6,162 nt of DNA from Acidobacteriota bacterium (GTDB lineage: Bacteria > Acidobacteriota > Blastocatellia > Pyrinomonadales > Pyrinomonadaceae): contig QHXE01000077.1 of assembly GCA_003222835.1 (NCBI GenBank), positions 1-6,162 of the forward strand. Reading direction: 5' to 3'. Positions 1 through 6,160 of this stretch are shown here, piece after piece (position 1 is the stretch's first letter; each line of letters begins with the position of its first letter). Below the pieces are notes generated by a model. That model was given only the letters and a program-made list of their open reading frames with translations. It did no database searches and had not been told where the DNA came from. The translations under genes and the position numbers were made by a program.

Positions 1-1493
1 TGATCGAAGCCCAGTTCGGTCAGAATTCGATCCACGGAAGCGATCTGTTGCTGGTAGCGAGGATTCGCGGCGTCGACCAAGTGAATCAGCAAGCAACTGC
101 CGGCGATCTCTTCGAGCGTGGATCTGAATGCGGCGAGCAAATCCGGCGGCAAATCGCGAATGAAGCCGACAGTGTCGTTGATGATCACTTCCTGTTCACG
201 CGGCAGTCGCAGCCGGCGGGTCGTCGGGTCGAGGGTCGCGAACATTCGCTCTTCAGCCAGAACCTGGCTGGCGGTGAGCGTATTCAGCAATGTTGATTTG
301 CCCGCATTCGTGTATCCAACAATTGAAACGATCGGGACGCCATGGCGCAGGCGTTCCTTGCGCCGCTGTTCCCGACGGGTTCGCTGCGACGCGAGTTCAG
401 TTTCGAGACGATGAATGCGATCGCGCACGCGTCTCCGATCAGTTTCGAGTTTTGTTTCGCCTGGTCCACGGCCGCCAATGCCGCCTGCCAATCTGGAAAA
501 TGCTGAATTCTGTCCGACGACCAAGCGCGGCAAAATATATTTGAGTTGGGCTAGCTCGACTTGTATCTTGCCTTCGTGCGATTGTGCGCGCTGGGCAAAG
601 ATATCCAGAATCAGTTGGGAGCGATCGACGACTTTTAGATCAGTTACTTCGGAGATCGCGCGAACCTGGGCGGGTTGCAGCTCGCGATCAAAGATGATCG
701 CATCGGCGCCAAGTTGCATTGCGCGAATCAGCAACTCATCGAGCTTGCCTTTTCCCAAAACCGTTCGTGGGTCGATGCTAGGACGTCTCTGGATCATTTC
801 GTCCAGCACAACCACGCCGGCTGATTTTGACAGCTCGTGCAACTCGGCTATCGAATCTTCCGCGTCAGCACGAGGTCCGGTCGAAACGTTAACCAGAATC
901 GCTCTTTCGGCGCCTGAAGCGTAGCGCGCCACGCGGCGGTTACGCGCCATTTCACTTTCCAGCGCGTCCATTAACGCCAGAAAATCGACGTCCAATCGAG
1001 ACGGCGCCACTGGATCGAGAAACTCGAAATGCTTCGCTTGGCCGTTTGTCCTCAACTCGGCCGCGCTCGATGGCAATAAATGCGCCGAACGAACCACGCC
1101 CGGCAATCCCGTCGCTTCATCGACATCGATGGCCGCCATCAAATCCAGTCGCAGCAACGCCAGATCGGTTAAATCATCCCGCGTCAACTCTTCACCACGC
1201 AGATGGGTATGCACACAGCGCAGCCCGCGAAAACGATCGCCCGCAACTCGCACTCGTTTGAAATCAGGCATTTCGATTCGGCGCGCATCGCCAACGATCA
1301 CGTATTCAACATAGCCTTTGCGATCGATCAGCGCGCCAATTTGTCGTCGCGTTTCGTGAGAAAGCTCGCTTAGCTGCCGCGCAAATTCCGGTGTGACAAT
1401 TTGGTGCGGAGGAATGCGACGTTGGTACAGCCTTTCGATACGCCGTAATTGATTTGCCTTGAGGCCTTGTTTGTTGCCGTGAAGACTTTTCAT
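1..1493 (-). CDS. hflX: Ribosome-associated GTPase HflX, C-terminus cut off by the window edge
   Basis: HflX is a cytoplasmic TRAFAC-class GTPase that binds the 50S subunit and splits or rescues stalled ribosomes. The minus strand is open from an ATG at 1493-1491 to the left edge, giving 497 codons. Seen: the HflX signature GGIGGRGPGE at residues 337-346, followed by an Arg/Glu-rich coiled helix; the P-loop GYTNAGKS at 393-400; a switch I region with FATLDPTTRR at 418-427; and the G3 motif DTVG at 440-443. The G4 (NKxD) and G5 motifs must lie beyond the window. The HflX core begins near residue 195, so about 190 residues precede it, much more than in the E. coli protein. This longer form, with segments such as RDDLTDLALLRLDL, is familiar from other phyla. 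The chosen start gives a plausible family N-terminus, but no clear Shine-Dalgarno sequence precedes it. The gene is divergent from the propeller gene. Confidence 0.96.
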   Translation of the reverse strand, partial: MKSLHGNKQGLKANQLRRIERLYQRRIPPHQIVTPEFARQLSELSHETRRQIGALIDRKGYVEYVIVGDARRIEMPDFKRVRVAGDRFRGLRCVHTHLRGEELTRDDLTDLALLRLDLMAAIDVDEATGLPGVVRSAHLLPSSAAELRTNGQAKHFEFLDPVAPSRLDVDFLALMDALESEMARNRRVARYASGAERAILVNVSTGPRADAEDSIAELHELSKSAGVVVLDEMIQRRPSIDPRTVLGKGKLDELLIRAMQLGADAIIFDRELQPAQVRAISEVTDLKVVDRSQLILDIFAQRAQSHEGKIQVELAQLKYILPRLVVGQNSAFSRLAGGIGGRGPGETKLETDRRRVRDRIHRLETELASQRTRREQRRKERLRHGVPIVSIVGYTNAGKSTLLNTLTASQVLAEERMFATLDPTTRRLRLPREQEVIINDTVGFIRDLPPDLLAAFRSTLEEIAGSCLLIHLVDAANPRYQQQIASVDRILTELGFD

Positions 1494-1509
1494 TCAGTGG
1501 ACTGCCGGA

Positions 1510-1515
1510 ATTATA
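1510..1515 (-). promoter_or_regulatory. Possible -10 box of the hflX promoter
   Basis: Read on the minus strand, these bases are a perfect TATAAT, ending 16 bases before the hflX ATG. Initiation about seven bases downstream would give a leader of only about ten bases, consistent with the lack of a Shine-Dalgarno sequence. No convincing -35 hexamer is seen at 16-18 bases; the nearest candidate, TCGACA, is 20 bases upstream. A chance match is possible. Confidence 0.3.
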
Positions 1516-1548
1516 GCACTGTCTGATACTTCAGTTGTCGAAGACATG

Positions 1549-1688
1549 GTGTCAGAACCGCGAGCGGTAGCGACCGGATCATTCAGGCCACCCGGTCCGC
1601 GTTCAAGCTCCATCCATGATCCGGTCGCATCCACCACCCCAAGCGGGCTGCCCGCTTGGGGACCCCGGACCGCTCGCGGTTCTGACAC
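1549..1688. repeat. Composite palindromic (REP/MITE-like) intergenic element
   Basis: A 140-base nested palindrome lies in the gap between hflX and the propeller gene. The outer arms are a perfect 20-base inverted repeat, GTGTCAGAACCGCGAGCGGT at 1549-1568 against 1669-1688. Inside it are a perfect 13-base inverted repeat (1570-1582 with 1616-1628) and an 11-base-pair hairpin with a three-base loop (1637-1661). The bases GCGAGCGGTAGCGACCGG at 1560-1577 recur before scpB. There is no transposase gene and no obvious target-site duplication. This looks like a dispersed, non-autonomous repeat. A role as a bidirectional transcription barrier is possible but not shown. Confidence 0.7.
1637..1661. 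repeat. Strong GC-rich hairpin inside the composite element
   Basis: CCCCAAGCGGG pairs perfectly with CCCGCTTGGGG around a CTG loop, giving 11 base pairs. No T-run follows on either strand, so it is not a canonical intrinsic terminator. It is the innermost and most stable part of the 1549-1688 palindrome. Confidence 0.65.
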
Positions 1689-1759
1689 AGTGATCGGGCC
1701 GGCGAATTAGACATCAACGTCCACTCTAGCTACCATGTACACTTTGATTTGGAAGCGGA

Positions 1760-2788
1760 ATGGCAAAGACCAAACAGATTCAGCATATCGATCCACCCGC
1801 CGGCATTTCCGGTGGCGAAGTGATAATCGAAGTCAGCGGCTCAAACGGCAAAGACGGCCAACCTTTACAGGCTTGGTTTGGCGACCAGCAGGCACATGTC
1901 GTGGCTGCAACCGGAAGCCGTGCACTGGTCCTGGTTCCCGAACTCGGTAATGGCGCTGAGATTGGAGTTTCGATCGATGAGAATGGAAGATCGGGTAAGA
2001 CCGTGCAATTCATCACCGGCCGAAAGTTAGCGGGCGACATCCATCCAGTCGCGAACCCGGCTTTCGATCCCACTGAAGGCTCGCTATTTGTCACGAAATC
2101 AGGTTCGCGCGGCGAGCATGTTCCAGTGTCGCTCTATCGAATCAGTTCAGATGGGGATATCGAAGAGTTCTCCGGCGATATCATCAATCCTACCAGCATA
2201 GCTTTTGATCGAACCGGACGCATGTTCGTTACAAGCAGGCTCGACGGGACCGTTTATCGCGTAACTCCCTTGAAGGAAGTTATCATGTTTGCAGGAGAGT
2301 TGGGCATCGCGACGGGCCTTGCCTTCAATCGACACGGAGAGATGTTCGTCGGAGATCGCGGCGGTAAGATTTATCGCGTGAATGAGATTGGCGAAGCGGA
2401 GCCGTGGGCCGAACACGAGCCTTCAGTGTCGGCTTATCATTTGGCGTTCGGCCCCGACCATGCGCTTTACGTAACTGGCCCGACGGTTTCTAGTTTCGAT
2501 TCAATTATGCGCTTCGATGAGGACGGAAAGGGAAGCGTCTTTTATCGCGGTCTCGGACGGCCTCAGGGTTTGGCTTTCGATCGCGATGGGAATCTGTATG
2601 TAGCAGCTTCGTTACGAGGGCGCCGCGGCATCGTGCGTATTTCGCTGGACGGCAGCGACGCAAGAATTGTGCTCGCGGGAATGAATCTCGTTGGTCTAGC
2701 ATTCGGTCCGAACGGCGAGATAGCCGTGGCAACTAATGAAGCGGTGTATAGCTTGCCGCTCGGAATTTACGGAGCGCTTCTGGATTAG
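1760..2788 (+). CDS. IPT/TIG-like domain plus six-bladed beta-propeller protein (NHL/SMP-30-like)
   Basis: A 342-residue protein with no signal peptide or membrane segment, so probably cytoplasmic. Residues about 8-86 look like an IPT/TIG immunoglobulin-like fold, with PPAGISGGEVIIEVSG near the start. Residues about 95-335 contain six repeats of the form GLAFxxxGxLYV followed by IYRV/DG. Repeat cores are near residues 100-111, 145-157, 185-197, 227-238, 269-281 and 311-323, matching a six-bladed NHL or SMP-30/gluconolactonase-type propeller. I cannot confirm the metal ligands of a lactonase, so enzymatic activity is not claimed; a binding scaffold is equally possible. The start is the ATG at 1760, with GGAAG at 1751-1755 as a close ribosome binding site. 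The upstream ATG at 1735 is in another frame. The gene sits 53 bases before the M50 protease on the same strand. Confidence 0.85.
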   Translation: MAKTKQIQHIDPPAGISGGEVIIEVSGSNGKDGQPLQAWFGDQQAHVVAATGSRALVLVPELGNGAEIGVSIDENGRSGKTVQFITGRKLAGDIHPVANPAFDPTEGSLFVTKSGSRGEHVPVSLYRISSDGDIEEFSGDIINPTSIAFDRTGRMFVTSRLDGTVYRVTPLKEVIMFAGELGIATGLAFNRHGEMFVGDRGGKIYRVNEIGEAEPWAEHEPSVSAYHLAFGPDHALYVTGPTVSSFDSIMRFDEDGKGSVFYRGLGRPQGLAFDRDGNLYVAASLRGRRGIVRISLDGSDARIVLAGMNLVGLAFGPNGEIAVATNEAVYSLPLGIYGALLD

Positions 2789-2791
2789 GTT

Positions 2792-2820
2792 TTGACTCTC
2801 AAAAGCCGCAATGTTACTTT
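2792..2820 (+). promoter_or_regulatory. Possible sigma-70-type promoter for the protease-trpS operon
   Basis: TTGACT at 2792-2797 (five of six consensus bases) is separated by exactly 17 bases from TACTTT at 2815-2820 (three of six). Initiation would fall near 2827, about 15 bases before the TTG start of the protease gene. It lies in the 53-base gap after the propeller gene. The spacing is ideal but the -10 is poor, and readthrough from the propeller gene could serve instead. Confidence 0.3.
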
Positions 2821-2841
2821 GAGCCTTCTTTTGAATCTATC

Positions 2842-3525
2842 TTGATCACCTCCGGACTAATCGCCCAGCTCGTCATCTACATGGTCGTGTTGCTGTTTGC
2901 TATTTCGGCACACGAAGCAGCGCACGCCTGGATGTCCAACAGATTCGGCGACGATACAGCTAGACTACTTGGCCGCATCACGCTCAATCCGGTTGCCCAC
3001 ACTGATCCCATCGGGACGCTGCTGATTCCGATCGCGAGTTTCATCTTCGGAAGCATGGGCGGTGGTATGGCGAGGATTCCCCTGATTGGCTGGGGTAAAC
3101 CGACGCCGGTGAATCCGTTGCGTTGGCGGCGCAAAGACTTGGCGAACGTGATGGTCTCGATTGCCGGCATTCTGGCGAACCTGACGATTGCGATCGTCGC
3201 TCTGGTTCTCTTCAAGATAGCTTTTCAGTATTCGCATTTGTTCGACGAGGGGGCCGCACTCTCTTCGGTGTCCGAACCGGTCGGGCTATTTCTTTTCACT
3301 TGTCTGCGAGTTAATGTGTCCCTCGCTGTCTTTAACCTGGTTCCGATTCCACCGCTTGATGGCAGCAAAGTGCTCTGGACGCTCCTGCCCGACAGTATGA
3401 AACCTGCCCTCGAAGCCCTGGAGCGCTTTGGTTTCATAATTCTGCTGTTGATGGTCAGTTCCGGCGTCTTAAACACACTGTTTGCACCGGTCATGAGATT
3501 GGTTCTTTACCTTCTCGAACTCTGA
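2842..3525 (+). CDS. Site-2-protease-type M50 family membrane metalloprotease
   Basis: A 227-residue integral membrane protein. The zinc-binding HExxH motif is HEAAH at residues 24-28, inside the first hydrophobic segment (about 7-28). The third metal ligand is in the NLVPIPPLDG motif, with Asp173. Other hydrophobic segments lie near residues 57-75, 103-127, 147-170 and 197-225. This is the compact form of the M50 (site-2 protease) family, without a PDZ domain, which cleaves substrates within membranes; its substrate is unknown. The start is taken as the TTG at 2842. The next in-frame ATG (2881) would remove most of the first membrane helix, and no in-frame ATG or GTG is seen in the gap upstream. 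No Shine-Dalgarno sequence is evident. The gene ends 10 bases before trpS, suggesting cotranscription. Confidence 0.93.
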   Translation: MITSGLIAQLVIYMVVLLFAISAHEAAHAWMSNRFGDDTARLLGRITLNPVAHTDPIGTLLIPIASFIFGSMGGGMARIPLIGWGKPTPVNPLRWRRKDLANVMVSIAGILANLTIAIVALVLFKIAFQYSHLFDEGAALSSVSEPVGLFLFTCLRVNVSLAVFNLVPIPPLDGSKVLWTLLPDSMKPALEALERFGFIILLLMVSSGVLNTLFAPVMRLVLYLLEL

Positions 3526-3535
3526 CAGTACCCTG

Positions 3536-4531
3536 ATGCGTAAGCGAATCTTTAGCGGCGTTCAACCGACCGGCAACATTCATCTCGGCAATTATCTTGG
3601 CGCGTTACGAAATTGGGTGGCGCTGCAAACGGAGTACGAGAGTTTCTTCTGCATCGTCAATTTGCACGCGATCACCAACGCGCAAGATCCAAAAACTCTC
3701 GCCGAGAAAACACGCGAGCTGGCGCGCATTTACCTGGCCGTCGGAATTGATCCGAATGTCTCGACGATCTTTGTGCAGTCCGACGTTTCGGAACACCCAC
3801 AGCTGACCTGGTTGCTGAACTGTATTACTCGCATGTCGGAACTCGAACGAATGACGCAGTTCAAGGACAAGGCGCGCAAGCAGCAGGAGAACGTCGGCGT
3901 CGGCCTGTTCGATTATCCAGTGTTGATGGCCTCAGACATTCTGCTTTATCAAACAGACCTCGTTCCGGTGGGCGAGGATCAAAAGCAGCATCTGGAATTG
4001 ACCCGCGACCTCGCGATTCGATTCAATCGCGATTATGGCGAGATGTTTCGCGTGCCCGAAGCGTTCATTCCCAAGGTCGGCGCGCGCATCATGTCTCTGG
4101 CCGACCCGACAAAGAAGATGTCGAAGTCCGATGAAGAGACTGAAGCCGGTTGTATCATGCTGCTTGACGACGCTGATGCCGTGCGTCGCAAATTCAAACG
4201 CGCCGTGACTGATTCAGGCACGGAGATTCGGTTCGTCTCGACCCGGCCGGCGATAAATAACCTGCTCACTATTTATCGGTTGCTCACTCAGAAGAGTCCT
4301 GAAGAAATTGAGGAACACTTTGCCGGCAAAGGTTATGCGCAACTGAAAGCAGAGTTGGCCGAAATTACCACCGAATTCCTGCAACCATTTCAGGAGCGCG
4401 TGCGTGGTATCGATGATGATAAACTGGACGAGATTCTGAAAGCAGGGGCCGCGCGCGCGCAATCGATCGCCGGCCCGACGCTTGATCAAGTCAAACGGAA
4501 TATGGGCTTGATTGGAGCGAAGAATGGTTGA
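3536..4531 (+). CDS. trpS: Tryptophanyl-tRNA synthetase
   Basis: A 331-residue class Ic aminoacyl-tRNA synthetase that charges tRNA-Trp with tryptophan using ATP (EC 6.1.1.2) in the cytoplasm. The N-terminus FSGVQPTGNIHLGNYLGA contains the HIGH-type motif as HLGN at residues 16-19. The second signature, KMSKS, is at 194-198, in PTKKMSKSDE. The internal segments MASDILLYQTDLVPVGEDQ and FDYPVLMASD are typical of the family. Its length matches the usual bacterial 330-340 residues, so it appears complete. The ATG lies 10 bases after the protease stop codon without a clear Shine-Dalgarno sequence, so translational coupling is likely. The stop codon at 4529-4531 is followed almost at once by the first arm of an inverted-repeat structure. 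Confidence 0.98.
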   Translation: MRKRIFSGVQPTGNIHLGNYLGALRNWVALQTEYESFFCIVNLHAITNAQDPKTLAEKTRELARIYLAVGIDPNVSTIFVQSDVSEHPQLTWLLNCITRMSELERMTQFKDKARKQQENVGVGLFDYPVLMASDILLYQTDLVPVGEDQKQHLELTRDLAIRFNRDYGEMFRVPEAFIPKVGARIMSLADPTKKMSKSDEETEAGCIMLLDDADAVRRKFKRAVTDSGTEIRFVSTRPAINNLLTIYRLLTQKSPEEIEEHFAGKGYAQLKAELAEITTEFLQPFQERVRGIDDDKLDEILKAGAARAQSIAGPTLDQVKRNMGLIGAKNG

Positions 4532-4535
4532 TACT

Positions 4536-4700
4536 CCCTCTCCCTTTGGGAGAGGGCTGGGGTGAGGGTTTAGCTGCAACCGAAAAACACCTCATCAATC
4601 GTTGGCTTTTGTATGGGCAGAAGGAAGAGAGAAAAAGAGCAGCCGAGTTTCTGTGTTGCAGCTAAGCCCTCACCCTAACCCTCTCCCAAAAGGGAGAGGG
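4536..4700. repeat. Inverted-repeat element of about 165 bases in the trpS-scpA gap
   Basis: Two imperfect inverted arms of about 45 bases (4536-4580 and 4655-4700) flank 74 bases of unrelated sequence. Each arm holds its own hairpin: CCCTCTCCC/GGGAGAGGG with a TTT loop (4536-4556) and the same stem with an AAAA loop (4679-4700). The arms also share GGGTGAGGG-type and TTAGCTGCAAC segments. The structure resembles the GGGAGAGGG-type dispersed repeats found in gaps of many bacterial genomes, or a small MITE without a transposase. No target-site duplication is clear and no T-run follows the stems. It may attenuate transcription from trpS into scpA, or supply stability ends to the mRNA. Confidence 0.7.
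4581..4654. other. Core between the repeat arms, no gene seen
   Basis: These 74 bases separate the two inverted arms. They include a purine-rich run near 4618-4647 and show no open frame of note, no recognisable RNA gene and no clear promoter. The scpA transcript must either read through this region or start in it. Confidence 0.4.
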
Positions 4701-4719
4701 AATTAGATTCTAAACCGTG

Positions 4720-5160
4720 ATGGAAGACACCGCTCAAGTTGACAAGAGTGCGACGCCTGCGGCGAAAGAAACTCCCGCCACTATAAATGTCGCCGGCGCC
4801 AGTCCGGAGATCGCCACCGATCGCGATAACGATCAATTAAAGATCACGCTTGGTGAGTTCGAAGGTCCCCTCGACCTGCTGCTGTACCTGATTCGCCAGG
4901 AGCAAATAAACATCTACGACATACCGATCGCCCGCATCACGGATGAATATCTCCGCTATCTGAATCTTATGCAGGAGCTGGATCTGACGATGGCCGGCGA
5001 TTTCCTGGTGATGGCTGCCCAGCTAATCGAATTAAAGTCGCGAATGCTTTTGCCGCGAGATCCGCTTGCCGAAGCGGACGAAGAAATCGATCTGCGCGCC
5101 GAGTTGGTAAATCTGCTACTCGAACACGAAAAATTCAAAGCTGCGGCGGAGATGCTCTGA
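4720..5160 (+). CDS. scpA: ScpA, N-terminal part, reading frame broken
   Basis: ScpA is the kleisin subunit of the SMC-ScpAB condensin-like complex, which organises and segregates the chromosome. This 146-residue part has a low-complexity, Ala/Thr-rich extension of about 40 residues, then the family signature EFEGPLDLLLYLIRQ near residues 46-60, IPIARITDEYLRYLNLMQEL, and AAQLIELKSRMLLPRDP. It corresponds to the N-terminal domain that binds the SMC neck. The frame ends at TGA 5158-5160, directly after KAAAEML, where intact ScpA proteins continue into a linker. The ATG at 4720 is preferred over an adjacent GTG at 4717. The nearest purine-rich tract is the GGGAGAGGG arm ending at 4700, rather far for a ribosome binding site. 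The gene is probably damaged by a deletion, or the assembly is wrong. Confidence 0.88.
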   Translation: MEDTAQVDKSATPAAKETPATINVAGASPEIATDRDNDQLKITLGEFEGPLDLLLYLIRQEQINIYDIPIARITDEYLRYLNLMQELDLTMAGDFLVMAAQLIELKSRMLLPRDPLAEADEEIDLRAELVNLLLEHEKFKAAAEML

Positions 5161-5185
5161 GAATAATCCGGAGGTCGCAGTTGGT

Positions 5186-5479
5186 TTGTTTGATCTGTTG
5201 CGCGTGTTTCAGGAGATTCTCGCCCGGAAAAAAGAAGAGATCATGATGGAGATCGAGCGCGAGGAAGTCACCATGGCTGAGATGATCGAGCGCTTGCGGA
5301 ACATGGTGCGCTCCGCCGGCGAGTTGAATTTGATGAGGTTTTTCGAGCGCGCCAGCTCGCGACGAGAGTTGGTTACCGCGTTTCTGTCGGTGCTTGAATT
5401 GGTAAGAATGAGCGAGATCTCGTTACTGCAGCACGAAACGTTTGGTGAAATCGTTGCGCGGTCAGCGAGCCCAGCATAG
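5186..5479 (+). CDS. scpA: ScpA, C-terminal part in the +1 frame
   Basis: Homology to ScpA resumes in the +1 frame from about 5159, with ENNPEVAVGLFDLLRVFQ, followed by EREEVTMAEMIERLRNMV and a typical C-terminal winged helix (LVTAFLSVLELVRMSEI, then TFGEIVARS). This is the domain that binds the other end of the SMC ring. The listed start is a TTG at 5186, preceded by GGAGG at 5170-5174; independent initiation is possible, but that GGAGG also encodes the conserved Pro-Glu-Val. In typical family members about 33 residues separate AAEML from FDLL. Here only about 10 remain, so some 20-25 linker residues are missing as well as the frame being shifted. A fused product would be about 252 residues including the N-terminal extension. 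Confidence 0.85.
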   Translation: MFDLLRVFQEILARKKEEIMMEIEREEVTMAEMIERLRNMVRSAGELNLMRFFERASSRRELVTAFLSVLELVRMSEISLLQHETFGEIVARSASPA

Positions 5480-5490
5480 TTACCGAAACT

Positions 5491-5508
5491 GCGAGCGGTA
5501 GCGACCGG
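5491..5508 (+). repeat. Solo copy of the 18-base repeat in the scpA-scpB gap
   Basis: GCGAGCGGTAGCGACCGG is identical to 1560-1577 in the composite element upstream of hflX. It can form a small hairpin, CGGT/ACCG with an AGCG loop (5496-5507). It fills almost half of the 39-base gap between the scpA stop codon and the scpB ATG, so it lies in the scpB leader. Confidence 0.65.
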
Positions 5509-5518
5509 CGCAAGCGTT

Positions 5519-6139
5519 ATGAGCAAAGCAAAAGCAGCAAGTGAAGCCGCAGCGGAGTCAATCGCGCATGAAGACAGCGCCATCGAAGGCCGGCGCTCAA
5601 TTAGCAGCGCCGAACTTAAGTCGATTGTTGAGGCGCTGATCTTTGTCGCGGATGAGCCCATCAACGCCAAAACGATTGCCGATGTAATCGATGCCGATCG
5701 AGCGGCCGTTGAGAAGGCAGTCGCGGAATTGGCCGAAGAATACGATGCTCGCGCAAGTGGTTTGCAGTTGCGCGAGATTGCCGGGGGCTGGCAAATCGCG
5801 ACTCGGCCCGAGCACCACGAAAATGTGCGCGCGTATCTGAAATCGAAGCCAAGCGCGAAGCTGTCGCTGGCTTCGCTGGAAACGTTGGCAGTCATCGCTT
5901 ATAAACAACCCGTGACCGTGCCCGAGATTCTCGAGATTCGTGGTGTGCAATCGCCATCGGCCATCAAAACGCTTCTCGATAAACGGCTGATCGTAGCGAA
6001 GGGCAGAAAGGAAACTGTGGGCCGCCCGATGATGTATGGCACGTCGAAAGAGTTTCTGATTCAATTTGGGTTGAAAGATCTTTCCGAGCTTCCGAGCGTC
6101 GAAGACTTTCAGGACTTAGCCGGCGGATCCGATTCGTAA
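5519..6139 (+). CDS. scpB: Segregation and condensation protein B
   Basis: A 206-residue cytoplasmic protein. ScpB forms dimers of paired winged-helix domains that bind the central linker of ScpA in the SMC-ScpAB complex. Seen: the first winged helix starting with SAELKSIVEALIFVADEP at about residues 30-47, then GLQLREIAGGWQIATRPEH, and the highly conserved core ASLETLAVIAYKQPVTVPEI, followed by IRGVQSPSAIKTLLDKRLI and GRPMMYGTSKEFL near the end. Length and motifs fit a complete ScpB with a short extra N-terminus of about 28 residues. No clear Shine-Dalgarno sequence precedes the ATG; the leader is occupied by the 18-base repeat. ScpB is intact, whereas its partner ScpA, whose linker it should bind, is broken exactly in that linker. 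Confidence 0.96.
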   Translation: MSKAKAASEAAAESIAHEDSAIEGRRSISSAELKSIVEALIFVADEPINAKTIADVIDADRAAVEKAVAELAEEYDARASGLQLREIAGGWQIATRPEHHENVRAYLKSKPSAKLSLASLETLAVIAYKQPVTVPEILEIRGVQSPSAIKTLLDKRLIVAKGRKETVGRPMMYGTSKEFLIQFGLKDLSELPSVEDFQDLAGGSDS

Positions 6140-6144
6140 AAGAG

Positions 6145-6160
6145 GTCCGAGGTTCCGGAC
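6145..6160. repeat. Short palindrome after scpB, at the window edge
   Basis: GTCCG pairs with CGGAC around a six-base loop, a few bases after the scpB stop codon. The window ends here, so it cannot be said whether this is a terminator, the start of another intergenic repeat, or the leader of a following gene. Confidence 0.25.

Noticed and set aside
415..924. Plus-strand open frame of 169 codons
   Set aside because: It is antisense to hflX, whose motifs are unmistakable in the other strand, and it has Ser/Arg-rich shadow composition.
1494..1688. Minus-strand open frame of 64 codons across the repeat
   Set aside because: It lies almost wholly inside the palindromic element and its composition follows the repeat; no protein family is recognisable.
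1549..1688. CRISPR-like array
   Set aside because: The repeats are inverted and nested, not regularly spaced direct repeats with spacers.
1707..1736. TTAGAC and TACCAT as a promoter of the propeller gene
   Set aside because: The match to the -35 consensus is only two of six and the spacing is 18; not better than chance.
2790..2804. TTTTGA-CTC-TCAAAA hairpin after the propeller gene, as a terminator
   Set aside because: The six-base-pair stem is AT-rich and weak, with no downstream T-run; it also overlaps the possible promoter.
4536..4556. First GGGAGAGGG hairpin as an intrinsic terminator of trpS
   Set aside because: The stem is good but no T-run follows; GGCTGGGGTGAGGG follows instead, so a repeat is the better explanation.
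4214..4579. Minus-strand open frame of 121 codons ending in the trpS gene
   Set aside because: It is antisense to the conserved trpS C-terminus; its first residues (HPSPLPKGEG) come from the GGGAGAGGG repeat, a well-known source of false gene calls.
5209..5895. Minus-strand open frame of 228 codons
   Set aside because: It lies opposite the scpA C-terminal part and scpB, and is a Ser/Ala-rich shadow without recognisable domains.
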